Shown here: piece after piece, positions 1-8,661 of the stretch
Layout: the number at the start of each line of letters is the position of its first letter
Position numbering within the stretch: position 1 is the first letter of the stretch
Assembly: GCF_017304615.1 (NCBI RefSeq)
Contig: NZ_JAFKLZ010000001.1
Location: 1,364,001-1,428,000 of the forward strand
Source: Sphingomonas sp.
Lineage (GTDB): Bacteria > Pseudomonadota > Alphaproteobacteria > Sphingomonadales > Sphingomonadaceae
DNA: 64,000 bases
Direction: 5' to 3'
The notes under the pieces: generated by a model
What the model saw: the letters and a program-made list of their open reading frames with translations, nothing else
What the model was told of the DNA's origin: nothing
Databases searched by the model: none
Translations under genes and position numbers: made by a program

Positions 1-568
1 CGACCGCGCAGCGCGGATCGCCCACCCCCGACGACCACCATTTGCGGCCGTTGATGACATAATGGTCGCCGTCGCGGACCATGCTCGTCTCGATGTTCGT
101 CGCGTCCGACGACGCCACCGCCGGCTCGGTCATCAGGAAGGCGGAGCGAATATCGCCGTTCATCAGCGGCCGCAGCCACCGCTCCTTCTGCTCGCGCGTA
201 CCGTAGCGATGGAAAACCTCCATGTTGCCGGTGTCGGGCGCCGAACAGTTGAAGCACTCCGACGCCCAGCCGATCTTGCCCATTTCCTCTGCGCATAATG
301 CATATTCGAGGTTGGTGAGCTGCGTTCCTTCGAACTCGAACGTGTCGTCAACATGCTGCTGCCCGGAATACGGCGGCATGAAGAAATTCCACAGGCCCTG
401 CGCCTTCGCGAGGGCCTTCACCTCCTCAATCACCGGTAAAACCTTCCAGCGCTCACCCTCGTGGCTCTGTTCGTGATAGAGGTGGTTGCGGGGCGCGATT
501 TCCTTGTCGATGAACGCCTTCACCCGGTCCCGGAAATAGGTCTCGCGGTCGCTCAATGTGAAGTCCAT
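1..568 (-). CDS. acyl-CoA dehydrogenase, N-terminal part (cut by window edge)
   Basis: About 189 residues are visible from the ATG at 568 (complement) and the frame is open to the window edge, so the C-terminal half is missing. The start [19 protein letters not shown] and the later stretch [19 protein letters not shown], followed by NGRKWWSSG, match the N-terminal and middle domains of FAD acyl-CoA dehydrogenases, resembling the long-chain ACAD10/11-like group. Such enzymes oxidise an acyl-CoA to the 2,3-enoyl-CoA in the cytoplasm. An AGGAG ribosome site sits just upstream. The gene points away from the tandem TetR gene at 732. A copy of the 18-bp element shared with other CoA genes lies 38 nt upstream (607-624). 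Family is secure; substrate is unknown. Confidence 0.88.
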   Translation of the reverse strand, partial: MDFTLSDRETYFRDRVKAFIDKEIAPRNHLYHEQSHEGERWKVLPVIEEVKALAKAQGLWNFFMPPYSGQQHVDDTFEFEGTQLTNLEYALCAEEMGKIGWASECFNCSAPDTGNMEVFHRYGTREQKERWLRPLMNGDIRSAFLMTEPAVASSDATNIETSMVRDGDHYVINGRKWWSSGVGDPRCAV

Positions 569-606
569 CGTATTGCTCTCCTGTGGCTGTCGGAGAATCG
601 GCTAGA

Positions 607-624
607 CCATACCGCGTTTTCGGT
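607..624 (-). promoter_or_regulatory. shared 18-bp upstream element, copy 1
   Basis: On the minus strand this reads ACCGAAAACGCGGTATGG, ending 38 nt before the acyl-CoA dehydrogenase start at 568. It matches four other sites (6118-6135, 8637-8654, 12219-12236, 53115-53132) around the consensus TTCGAATTTCGGGTATGG. This copy also holds the inverted repeat TACCG-N6-CGGTA. It could be a promoter with a TATGGT -10 or an operator, perhaps for the adjacent TetR protein; that is inference. Confidence 0.45.
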
Positions 625-731
625 AAAGCCGTTGAATGCGCTGTCCGCGACAAGCGGAATGATTCGAAAATAGGTCAGTTCTGTGACGGAAAACCGCTGG
701 TTATGCGGCATGAAGCTGATAAGCTCCGTCA

Positions 732-1973
732 ATGGGGCAAAGCGATACCGCAGAACTGGACGACACGACGGGGACCAAGCGTTTCCGCGCGAAACGCAAC
801 GCGATCCTGGCGGCGGCGTCGGAGGCGATCAACGAACAGAGCGCGAAGGGCATGACCTTCGCCGACGTCGCGCGGCGGGTCGGACTCAATACCACCAGCG
901 TGACCTATTATTTCAAGCGAAAGGAGGATCTGGCGCAGGCGTGTTTCGAACACACGCTGCTGACCCTTGGCGACATGCTCGACGAGGCGCAGGCCGAACC
1001 GACGCCGGAAGCGCGCGTGGCCAAATACCTGTCGCTCAACATGGGCCGCTACGCACGCATCCGCGAAGATCAGGAACGCGCGCTGGCCGGCCTGAGCGAC
1101 TTGCGGGCGATGGAGGAGCCGATGCTCGGCCGGTTGATGGCCGGCTGGCGCGACGTGTTCCGGCGCACGCGCGCCTTGTGGGACGATCACGGCGATCGGC
1201 GGCAAAAGGACCTGAACGGCGCGCGCGCGCACGCTTTGCTTGAAAACACCTTCTGGATTCCCGTCTGGATCAACCGGTACGACATTGACCAGTTCGACCG
1301 CGTCGAGGCGCGGTTGATGGACATGTTCCGCCACGGCATTGCGATGCCCGGCGCGACATGGGCGCCGGCGATGCTGAACGTCGAACATCAGGACGCCGAA
1401 CCGGGGCGCGAGGCATTCCTGCGCGCGGCGACGCGGCTGATCAACGAACTCGGCTATCGCGGCGCTTCGGTGCAGAAGATCGCGTCCGAACTCAACGTGA
1501 CGAAGGGCAGCTTCTACCACCATCTCGACGCCAAGGACGACCTCGTCATCGAATGCTACAAACGCAGCTTCGACACGATCATCGAAACGCAGCAAGCGGG
1601 CGAAGCGGCGGGCGGCGACTGGTGGCACAAATTGTCGAGCGTAATCGCGACGCTGCTCGACGTGCAATTCTCGGAACGCGGGCCGCTGCTGCGCACGACC
1701 GCGCTGACCGGGCTGCCGCGCAAGGTGCGCCAGGCGATGATCGACCGGTCGGACCGGATCGCGCGGCGCTATGCCGGCATGCTTTCGGACGGCGCGGCCG
1801 AAGGGTCGATCCGCCCGGTCGATGCGCTGATCGTCAGCCAGTCGCTAATGGCGCTGCAGAACGCGGCGTTCGACATGCGCAAATGGGCCAGCTCGATGCC
1901 GCGCGACCGCGCGGTCGCGATGTACGCCTCGACGCTGGCGTTCGGCATGTTTGATGATCGGGCCGCTGGCTAG
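732..1973 (+). CDS. tandem two-domain TetR-family transcriptional regulator
   Basis: The 413-residue protein carries two TetR/AcrR helix-turn-helix units instead of one. The first is at about residues 20-75 (KGMTFADVARRVGLNTTSVTYYFKRKEDL). The second is at about residues 222-275 (RGASVQKIASELNVTKGSFYHHLDAKDDL). Each is followed by a helical ligand/dimerisation region, so the chain looks like two fused TetR monomers (usual monomer about 200 residues). It lies between a divergent acyl-CoA dehydrogenase and a convergent MFS permease and probably senses an acyl-CoA or related ligand for this cluster; that is inference. The ATG start has only a weak ribosome site. The 3' end overlaps the MFS stop by 4 bases. 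Confidence 0.9.
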   Translation: MGQSDTAELDDTTGTKRFRAKRNAILAAASEAINEQSAKGMTFADVARRVGLNTTSVTYYFKRKEDLAQACFEHTLLTLGDMLDEAQAEPTPEARVAKYLSLNMGRYARIREDQERALAGLSDLRAMEEPMLGRLMAGWRDVFRRTRALWDDHGDRRQKDLNGARAHALLENTFWIPVWINRYDIDQFDRVEARLMDMFRHGIAMPGATWAPAMLNVEHQDAEPGREAFLRAATRLINELGYRGASVQKIASELNVTKGSFYHHLDAKDDLVIECYKRSFDTIIETQQAGEAAGGDWWHKLSSVIATLLDVQFSERGPLLRTTALTGLPRKVRQAMIDRSDRIARRYAGMLSDGAAEGSIRPVDALIVSQSLMALQNAAFDMRKWASSMPRDRAVAMYASTLAFGMFDDRAAG

Positions 1974-3265
1974 CGACGCGCGCTGGCCCGCTTTAGCAAC
2001 ACCCCTGCCCGCCAATAATGGAAGATCGCCCACGGCGTGATCGCAGCGAAGGTGAACATCGCGTAGCGCAGCGATTCCGTCCCATACGTCGGCTTCAGCA
2101 CATCGCTGATCGCACCCACCGCCACCGGTCCCAGCCCCAGCCCGATCATGTTGTTGATCAGCAGCGTGATCGCCGCCCAGGTCGCGCGCAGCCGTACTGG
2201 CGCTTCCGACTGGATCAACGAGAATGTCGCGCCGAGATAGGCGGTGGAAAACAGGATCGCGACGAAATAGGCGGTCACCGCGAATTGCGTGGTCGATGCA
2301 AGGTAGAAGGTAATCGTGAATGGCAGCGCGATCGACTTAAGCACCGCGACCATCCATGCCTGCGCATACAGTCCCCTCGAGCGCGTTAGCTGGTCGGCCA
2401 GCCGCCCACTCGCCACCGCGGCGAAGCCGAGGATGACAGCCGCCATGGGCGCGATCTTGAGCGCGATGTCGAGTTTGGTGAGGCCGAACGATCGCATCAG
2501 ATAAGCGGGACCAAACGCCGTGTGGCCGTATCCGATCATTGATGTCAGCGTGAACCCGGCAATGACATGTAGCGCGGCACGGTTGCTGAACAGCGTTGCG
2601 AACCCGTCGGCCACAGTCGGCTTGGCATCTTCCATCGCGACCTGCGCGTCGGACATACCTCGCTTCGGCTCGGGTACGACCAGCCAGATGATCAGCGCGA
2701 GCAGCAATCCCGGCAGGCCGATCACATACATCGCGACGCGCCAGCCATAGTGGGTCGCGACGACGCCGCCGATGATCGTCCCGAACGCGGCGCCAAGCCC
2801 CACGCCGAGTGAATAGATCGACAGCGCCGACGCGCGTTTTTCGGGCGGGTAGAGGTCGGCGATGATCGAATGGCTGGGCGGGCTCGACCCCGCCTCGCCG
2901 ATCCCGACGCCGATCCGCGCGCCGAGCAACTGCCAGAAATTCTGCGCCAAGCCACCCAGCGCGGTGAACGCGCTCCACACCGCAAGCGCGATCGCGATGA
3001 TCCGCACGCGGTTGCTGCGGTCCGCCAGCCAAGCCACCGGAATGCCGAGCCCGGCATAGAAGATCGCAAACGCCAGACCGCCCAGCATCGCCATCTGCGC
3101 GTCGCTCAGGTGCAGGTCGCGGATGATGTCTTCGTTGAGGATCGCGAGGATCTGGCGATCCATATAGCTGAAGAAATAAGCGAGCGTCAGCAGCAGGACA
3201 GTCAGCGCACGGCGCTTCGCGGCAAAGGTCGCCTGGACTTCGGGAAGGCTGGTCGGAGAGGACAC
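1970..3265 (-). CDS. MFS transporter, spinster-like
   Basis: This 431-residue protein has twelve predicted hydrophobic segments and belongs to the major facilitator superfamily. After the first helix it has the YFFSYMDRQILAIL signature of the spinster-like / sugar-phosphate and aromatic-acid permease groups, then motif A-like GIPVAWLADRSNRVR. It should sit in the inner membrane. It lies 71 bp downstream of a TonB-dependent receptor on the same strand, so receptor and permease probably form one outer-to-inner membrane import route for the substrate of this cluster. Substrate cannot be read from sequence. Confidence 0.9.
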   Translation of the reverse strand: MSSPTSLPEVQATFAAKRRALTVLLLTLAYFFSYMDRQILAILNEDIIRDLHLSDAQMAMLGGLAFAIFYAGLGIPVAWLADRSNRVRIIAIALAVWSAFTALGGLAQNFWQLLGARIGVGIGEAGSSPPSHSIIADLYPPEKRASALSIYSLGVGLGAAFGTIIGGVVATHYGWRVAMYVIGLPGLLLALIIWLVVPEPKRGMSDAQVAMEDAKPTVADGFATLFSNRAALHVIAGFTLTSMIGYGHTAFGPAYLMRSFGLTKLDIALKIAPMAAVILGFAAVASGRLADQLTRSRGLYAQAWMVAVLKSIALPFTITFYLASTTQFAVTAYFVAILFSTAYLGATFSLIQSEAPVRLRATWAAITLLINNMIGLGLGPVAVGAISDVLKPTYGTESLRYAMFTFAAITPWAIFHYWRAGVLLKRASARR

Positions 3266-3336
3266 GGGCGCGACCTCGCTGCTCGGCTATGAAGTGACGG
3301 CCCCGCCACGCCCGAAAGGCGCGACGGGGGTATTCG

Positions 3337-6084
3337 TCAGAACTTGCCGCGCAACGTCACGCCGTAGGTCCGCGGCTCGGCAAGGAACGCGGAGAAGATC
3401 TGCGCCCCACCTGGATAAGCGCGATCGGGGGTGAACGTCGCATTGGCCCCGCCCGCCTGGAACGGTGAGCTGAACGCCACCTGCGTGTATTTGGCGTTGA
3501 GCACATTCTGCGCCCAGAACTCGAGCGACCAGCGGCTGTCCGCGCCGCGCAAGCCAACGCGCGCGTTCATCACGAAGAACGAATCCTGTTCCTTCTGCGG
3601 GAACAGGTCCGACCCCGTGTTGTAATCGCTCGTCAGGCGGCCATCGACATAGAACAACGCGCTCAGACCGGTGCCGCCGATCGGCGGAGTCCACGACACG
3701 CCCATCGTCGTCACCGTCTCCGGCGCGTTCGACAGATTGTCGCCCGGCAACATGCGCAGCGCCGCGTCGAGCGGCGCGCCCGCCGAATTGCCCACCAGAT
3801 TCTTGCGGTAACTCGTATCGGCATAGGTGAAGCCGGCATTGACCGTCAGGTAACGGGTCGGATTGAGCACCGCCTCCAGTTCGACGCCCTGCGACTTCAC
3901 GCCGGGGATAACCTTCCCGGTGCACGCGCCGGTGGCGGAGCTGGTGTCCATGTCCGCGCCGCCCAGGCTGCTCGAGCAAGCATCGATATTCTGGACAAGA
4001 AAGACCGAACCGTTGAACGTGTTCAGCTGGAAATTGCTGAACAGCTGGCGAAACGCCGCGACATTCAGGCTGAACCCGCGCGACGAGTATTTCAGGCCGA
4101 TTTCGAAGGCGGTGTTGATTTCCTTGTCGAACTGCAGGTTGTTGACCAGTGCTTGCGCGCCGCCCGCCGCCGCAAAGGTCGTGGTGGGCAGGCCGCCGAC
4201 GATCTGGATCGGATTCTTCAGCGCCGAGCGATCGAGGTTGAAGCCCCCCGCCTTATAGCCACGCGCATAGCTGGCGTAAGCGAGCAACCGCGGCGTGACC
4301 TTGTACGACAGGATCCCGGTCCCGGTCAGCTCGTTCTCCGACCGCTTGCTGTTGATCGACACGCCATTGAGTTCGGCGGTCGAATTGCCCTGGCAGCTCA
4401 GGCTGATCAGGCCGCCAGCGACGGCGGATAGCGCTGCGTTGGTCAGGAATGGCGTCAACGCGGTCTGCTGCGCCTGGCAGAGCGTGTTGTTGTTGCCAAA
4501 GGACGCATTCAGCTTCTTGGTCTCGTGCGTCCAGCGCAACCCGACGGTCAGCTTCAGCCCCGGCGCGATCTCGAAGATGTTGTGCGTGAAGAACGCATAG
4601 TTGCTGCTGTTCTGGTCATAGACCGACCGCGTGTCGCCGACATTGTTGATCTGATCGAGCCGGTCGAACGCCGCCAGGATCGTCGGGCCCGCCGCGCCGA
4701 ACGCCCCGGACACGGTCGGACGCAGCGTGGTGCGGATACAGCCCGACGCGGTTGGATCGAACGCGAAGGCTAGACCGCCGCCATTGATGATGCGGCAACT
4801 GGCGAACCGGCCATATTGCGATCCGAATTTCAGGTTATCGCGGACCTCCAGATCCTCGTTCGCGTAATAGGCGCCGACGAGCCAGTCGAGCTTGCCGCCG
4901 AACGCTTCGCCCTGCAGCCGCAATTCCTGCGAGAAGGTCTTGAACTGGCGTGCGCCTGCATCCTTGCCCGGCGCACGATAGAGGATGTCGACATAGCTAT
5001 AATCGGTGTCGGACGCCTGGTAGTTCTCATAGCCGCGATAGGCGGTGATCGAGGTCAGCTTCGCGCCGCCGCCAAGCTCCAGGTCGATCTGGCCCGACAC
5101 GCCCCAATCGGTCGTCGTGCCCGCCGAACTGCGGCCCGGCGACAGATAGACGTTGCGCGAATAGGGATTGCTGAACGCGGCGGTCGGCTCGCCCAAGGCA
5201 GTCAGCACCGGAATGATCGAGTTGGCGGTCGTCAGCAGGTTGCGGTTCGCCGGCGCCACCGTCTGGTCGATATAGACCGCGGTGCAGCACGCTTCGTTAC
5301 GATGGGTATAGTCGCCGATCAGGCGCACCGACAGGCTGCTCGACGGTTCGTACAGCAACTGGCCGCGCACGAAATAACGGTCGCGGTTGTTGATCCTCGT
5401 CCCGTCGGTCACGTTCTTGTAGAAACCGTCGCGCGATACATAGACGCCATCGACTCGCGCCGCGAGCGTCTCGCCCAGCGGCACGTTCACGTTTCCGGCG
5501 ACTCGCCAGTAATTGTAGTTGCCGTAGGTGACTTCGCCCCCCGCGCCGAAATCGAACGCCGGCTTCTTCGAATAGATGCTGATGATACCGGCCGAGGCAT
5601 TGCGGCCGAACAGCGTACCCTGCGGCCCGCGCAGTACCTCGATCCGGTCGATGTCGCCCAGTTCGTTGAGACCGATGCCCGACCGCGAGCGATACACCCC
5701 ATCAACGAACACGGCGACCGAGCTTTCCAGTCCGGGATTGTCGCCGACCGTGCCGATACCGCGAAGGCGCGCCGATCCGTTCGATTCATTGCCGGTGGAC
5801 GACACGAGCAGCGACGGCGCGATCTGGTTGAGCGCGCGGATATCGGTCGCGCCCGATTTGGCGAGGGTGTCGGCGTTGACCGCAGACACCGCAACCGGCA
5901 CATCCGACAATTGCTGGCTGCGTCCCTGCGCCGTGATGACGATGTCGTTGCTTCTGTCGTCCTCCGGGCTTAGGGGCGCCGGAGCGGGCGTCGTGGGTGT
6001 TGTCTGTGCGGCGGCCGGCAAGGCGGCGGCGATTGCAACGGCGGACAGCGCGCAGGCGCACAGCAAGCGTGTCTTGGTCATCAT
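3337..6084 (-). CDS. TonB-dependent receptor
   Basis: The 915-residue outer-membrane receptor starts at the ATG at 6084, where a GGGGAGAGA ribosome site precedes MMTKTRLL and a signal peptide ending in AAAQTT. An upstream in-frame ATG at 6180 would spoil the signal peptide. A TonB-box-like DDRSNDIVITAQG is followed by a plug domain (SDVPVAVSAV, RLRGIGT, VLRGPQGTLFGRNASAG) and a long beta-barrel ending in ...YGVTLRGKF with a terminal Phe, as expected for BAM insertion. It imports a bulky ligand using TonB energy. A copy of the shared 18-bp element lies 33 nt upstream. Its neighbours suggest a lipid, terpenoid or aromatic ligand rather than a sugar; that is inference. Confidence 0.95.
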   Translation of the reverse strand: MMTKTRLLCACALSAVAIAAALPAAAQTTPTTPAPAPLSPEDDRSNDIVITAQGRSQQLSDVPVAVSAVNADTLAKSGATDIRALNQIAPSLLVSSTGNESNGSARLRGIGTVGDNPGLESSVAVFVDGVYRSRSGIGLNELGDIDRIEVLRGPQGTLFGRNASAGIISIYSKKPAFDFGAGGEVTYGNYNYWRVAGNVNVPLGETLAARVDGVYVSRDGFYKNVTDGTRINNRDRYFVRGQLLYEPSSSLSVRLIGDYTHRNEACCTAVYIDQTVAPANRNLLTTANSIIPVLTALGEPTAAFSNPYSRNVYLSPGRSSAGTTTDWGVSGQIDLELGGGAKLTSITAYRGYENYQASDTDYSYVDILYRAPGKDAGARQFKTFSQELRLQGEAFGGKLDWLVGAYYANEDLEVRDNLKFGSQYGRFASCRIINGGGLAFAFDPTASGCIRTTLRPTVSGAFGAAGPTILAAFDRLDQINNVGDTRSVYDQNSSNYAFFTHNIFEIAPGLKLTVGLRWTHETKKLNASFGNNNTLCQAQQTALTPFLTNAALSAVAGGLISLSCQGNSTAELNGVSINSKRSENELTGTGILSYKVTPRLLAYASYARGYKAGGFNLDRSALKNPIQIVGGLPTTTFAAAGGAQALVNNLQFDKEINTAFEIGLKYSSRGFSLNVAAFRQLFSNFQLNTFNGSVFLVQNIDACSSSLGGADMDTSSATGACTGKVIPGVKSQGVELEAVLNPTRYLTVNAGFTYADTSYRKNLVGNSAGAPLDAALRMLPGDNLSNAPETVTTMGVSWTPPIGGTGLSALFYVDGRLTSDYNTGSDLFPQKEQDSFFVMNARVGLRGADSRWSLEFWAQNVLNAKYTQVAFSSPFQAGGANATFTPDRAYPGGAQIFSAFLAEPRTYGVTLRGKF

Positions 6085-6117
6085 TCTCTCCCCATCGGGC
6101 TGGCGCGCCTTAAGACG

Positions 6118-6135
6118 CCATACCCGGACCTCGAA
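6118..6135 (-). promoter_or_regulatory. shared 18-bp upstream element, copy 5
   Basis: The minus strand reads TTCGAGGTCCGGGTATGG and ends 33 nt before the TonB-dependent receptor start at 6084. It has the same orientation and a similar spacing as the copies before the partial acyl-CoA dehydrogenase and the acyl-CoA ligase. Confidence 0.45.
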
Positions 6136-6290
6136 TAGGCACGCCCATTGATGGCGCGTCAAGCGCGCATCGCGTTGCAAATCGCCATCTTTACGCGCGT
6201 GTGACGAGAATGACGCACTTGATCCAGCCCGGACCGGACCAAACCCGATACCGGAATCCGGTCACCAATGCTGTCGTATCGGGCGCTGTT

Positions 6291-7364
6291 TCAATAGCCG
6301 TTGAGCGCCGCGAACCGATCCCGCAGGTAGGACGTATTGCCCCACATCGCCTCGAGCACGCGCATCCGCTTCAGGTAGAATCCCGCGTCGTACTCGTCGG
6401 TCATGCCGATCCCGCCGTGAAGCTGGATCATCTCACGGCTCATCAGATGCCCGACCTCGTTGGCCTTGGCCTTGGCGAGGATCGCCGCCTGACGCGTATC
6501 GCCGCCACTGTCGATCGCGGCGAGGCCAGCCTCGACCGCCGAGCGCATCAATTCGATGTCGCTATAGAGGTTCGCCATGCGGTGCTGCAGCGCCTGGAAG
6601 GTCGCTAGCACCTGGCCGAACTGGACGCGCTGCTTGAGATAGGCAAGCGTCGTCTCGAACGCCTGCCCCGCCATGCCGAGCATCTCCGCCGCCGCCAAGA
6701 CACGGGCGCGATCCAGCGCCTTGCCAAGCAGATCGTCGGCACCGCCGGCCAATTTGTCGGCATCCGCGCCATCAAACGTCACGTCGGCATGGCTACGGAA
6801 ATCGGTCAGACGCCGCCGCGACCGCGACACGCCCGCCGCGTCGCCCGCGACGAGATATAGGCCGTCGGCTGCCGCGACTACGAACAGTCCGGCGCTGTCC
6901 CCTTCCGCGACGAACGCCTTCGTCCCGCTGAGCTTGCCGCCCGACGCACTGGTCTTAATGTTCGCGGGATCGTGGCGCGGCCCCTCATCGACTGCCAGCG
7001 CCGCGACGATCTCACCGCTCGCGATGCCGGGCAGCCACTTCGTCTTCTGCTCGTCGCTCCCGCCCAGGATGATCGCCGACGCCGCGGCCGCAGATGCCGC
7101 CAGCGGGCTGGCGGTCAGCGTCTTGCCGAGTTCCTCGATCACCAGCCCTAGGCTCAGCCAGCCGAAATCGCTGCCGCCATGCGCTTCGGGAATGACGATC
7201 CCCGACCAGCCCATCTGCGCCATTTCGCCATAGACCGACGCGTCGAACCCAGCCGCGTCGTCGGCGTCGCGCACCTTGCGCCACGCGGTGACTGGGCTTT
7301 CGTTCGACGTCCACTCGCGCGCCATGTCGCGCAGCATCGTCTGTTCTTCGCTGAGTACGGCCAT
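6291..7364 (-). CDS. acyl-CoA dehydrogenase, possibly non-catalytic partner subunit
   Basis: This 357-residue protein has the acyl-CoA dehydrogenase fold (EMAQMGWSGIVIPEAHGG; C-terminal MIQLHGGIGMTDEYDAGFYLKRM). The region where active members carry Y-G-G-x-x-E reads MWGNTSYLRDRF, with no glutamate. It lies 36 bp downstream of a second dehydrogenase (7401-8612) that does have YGGSTEVQ. Adjacent unequal pairs of this sort are known to form alpha2beta2 enzymes in steroid side-chain catabolism (FadE26-FadE27 type). By analogy the two products may form one heteromeric enzyme acting on a bulky acyl-CoA. The family is clear; the heteromer is inference. Confidence 0.9.
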   Translation of the reverse strand: MAVLSEEQTMLRDMAREWTSNESPVTAWRKVRDADDAAGFDASVYGEMAQMGWSGIVIPEAHGGSDFGWLSLGLVIEELGKTLTASPLAASAAAASAIILGGSDEQKTKWLPGIASGEIVAALAVDEGPRHDPANIKTSASGGKLSGTKAFVAEGDSAGLFVVAAADGLYLVAGDAAGVSRSRRRLTDFRSHADVTFDGADADKLAGGADDLLGKALDRARVLAAAEMLGMAGQAFETTLAYLKQRVQFGQVLATFQALQHRMANLYSDIELMRSAVEAGLAAIDSGGDTRQAAILAKAKANEVGHLMSREMIQLHGGIGMTDEYDAGFYLKRMRVLEAMWGNTSYLRDRFAALNGY

Positions 7365-7400
7365 CTGAAAAATCTTTCGTAAATCATTGCGCAGGCGCGA

Positions 7401-8612
7401 TTACTGGTGGTCGAGCATCCCCAGGATGCGCTTGGCGATGATGTTGTTCTGGACCTCGGTCGAACCGCCGTAGATCGTCGTCGCCTTGCCGAAGAGCCAG
7501 GCGCGGACTTGATGCAGCTCATCGGCGGAGAAGCCCTCGCCTTCCCAGCCCAGCCCCTGCAGCCCCTCGATCTCGATGATCAATTCCGACCGTTCCTGGC
7601 CCAGCTTGGTTCCGACCGTCTTGAGGATCGACGACACTTCGCTGACCCCGCCGACCGCCTTCGATTCCGCCATCACGCGCATCGCGGTGAGCTGGAACGC
7701 GCGCCAGTCCATTTCCCATTTGGTGATCCGCGCGCGCAGATCGCGGTCGGCGATCTTGCCCTCCTCCTCGCCGACGAACTTTTTGGCGAGATCGGCCAGG
7801 CTCGGCCCAGACATCTGCAGCCGCGATCCGCCGCCCGACAAATTGGTGCGCTCGTGCTGGAGCAGACGCTTGCCGATCGTCCAGCCCTGCCCTTCCTGAC
7901 CGACCAGATTTTCCTTCGGCACCTTCACGTCGGTGAAGAACGTCTCGCAGAACGGCGACATGCCGCTGATCATCTTGATCGGCTTCACCTCGACGCCGGG
8001 CGCGGTCATGTCGATCAGGAGGAAGCTGATCCCCTTGTGCTTGTCCGACTTGTCGGTCCGCACCAGGCAGAAGCACTTGTCCGCCCACTGCCCGCCAGAG
8101 GTCCAGGTCTTCTGACCGTTGACGAGGTAATGGTCGCCCTTGTCCTCGGCGAAGGTCTGAAGGTTGGCGAGGTCCGACCCGGCATTGGGTTCCGAATAGC
8201 CCTGGCACCAGCGGATCTCGCCGCGCGCGATCGGCGGGATGTGCTCGTTCTTCTGCGCTTCGTTGCCATATTCGAGCAGGGTCGGGCCGAACATCATCAC
8301 GCCCATCCCGCCGATCGGGTTCCACGCCCCGACCCGCGCCATTTCGTCGGCGAGCACGCGTGCCTGCGCCTTAGTAAGGCCGCCGCCGCCATATTCCTTC
8401 GGCCAGGTCGGCGTGCCCCACCCGCGATCCCCCATCGCGACGCGCCAGGCGGTCATTTCGGGCGTTTCGTCGGTTGGCCCCTCGACGCTCGCGAGCGCGT
8501 TGCCCTTGCCCTTCAGCGAGGGCGGGAAATTCGCGGCGAGGAAATCGCGCACCTCGGCGCGGAAATCGTCGAGCGCGTCCTTGGGCCGGTCGATTTCGGC
8601 GGCGGTCGCCAT
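7401..8612 (-). CDS. acyl-CoA dehydrogenase
   Basis: The 403-residue FAD enzyme carries the usual order of domains: N-terminal helices, the middle segment WCQGYSEPNAGSDLANLQT, then a GQKTWTSGGQWADKC beta domain and a C-terminal helix bundle ending TTIYGGSTEVQNNIIAKRI. The last motif holds the glutamate expected at the catalytic-base region. It should oxidise an acyl-CoA to enoyl-CoA with electrons passed to ETF. It is first of a two-gene operon with the 357-residue paralogue. The upstream gap of about 50 bp is shared with the divergent DNA-alkylation-repair gene and contains a copy of the 18-bp element in the opposite orientation. Confidence 0.93.
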   Translation of the reverse strand: MATAAEIDRPKDALDDFRAEVRDFLAANFPPSLKGKGNALASVEGPTDETPEMTAWRVAMGDRGWGTPTWPKEYGGGGLTKAQARVLADEMARVGAWNPIGGMGVMMFGPTLLEYGNEAQKNEHIPPIARGEIRWCQGYSEPNAGSDLANLQTFAEDKGDHYLVNGQKTWTSGGQWADKCFCLVRTDKSDKHKGISFLLIDMTAPGVEVKPIKMISGMSPFCETFFTDVKVPKENLVGQEGQGWTIGKRLLQHERTNLSGGGSRLQMSGPSLADLAKKFVGEEEGKIADRDLRARITKWEMDWRAFQLTAMRVMAESKAVGGVSEVSSILKTVGTKLGQERSELIIEIEGLQGLGWEGEGFSADELHQVRAWLFGKATTIYGGSTEVQNNIIAKRILGMLDHQ

Positions 8613-8636
8613 GGCAATCCTTTCCTTTTCACCGAA

Positions 8637-8654
8637 TCTGAATATCGGGTATGG
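8637..8654 (+). promoter_or_regulatory. shared 18-bp upstream element, copy 2
   Basis: The plus strand reads TCTGAATATCGGGTATGG in the 49-bp gap between divergent genes starting at 8612 and 8662. It ends only 7 nt before the GTG start at 8662. If TATGGT at 8650-8655 is a -10 box, transcription would begin at or next to that start codon. Confidence 0.4.
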
Positions 8655-8661
8655 TGGCGGT

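Noticed and set aside
4816..5973. 385-codon plus-strand frame opposite the TonB receptor
   Set aside because: It is the antisense of a well-supported receptor, Arg-rich as expected for a shadow of a GC-rich gene, and has no motif or ribosome site.
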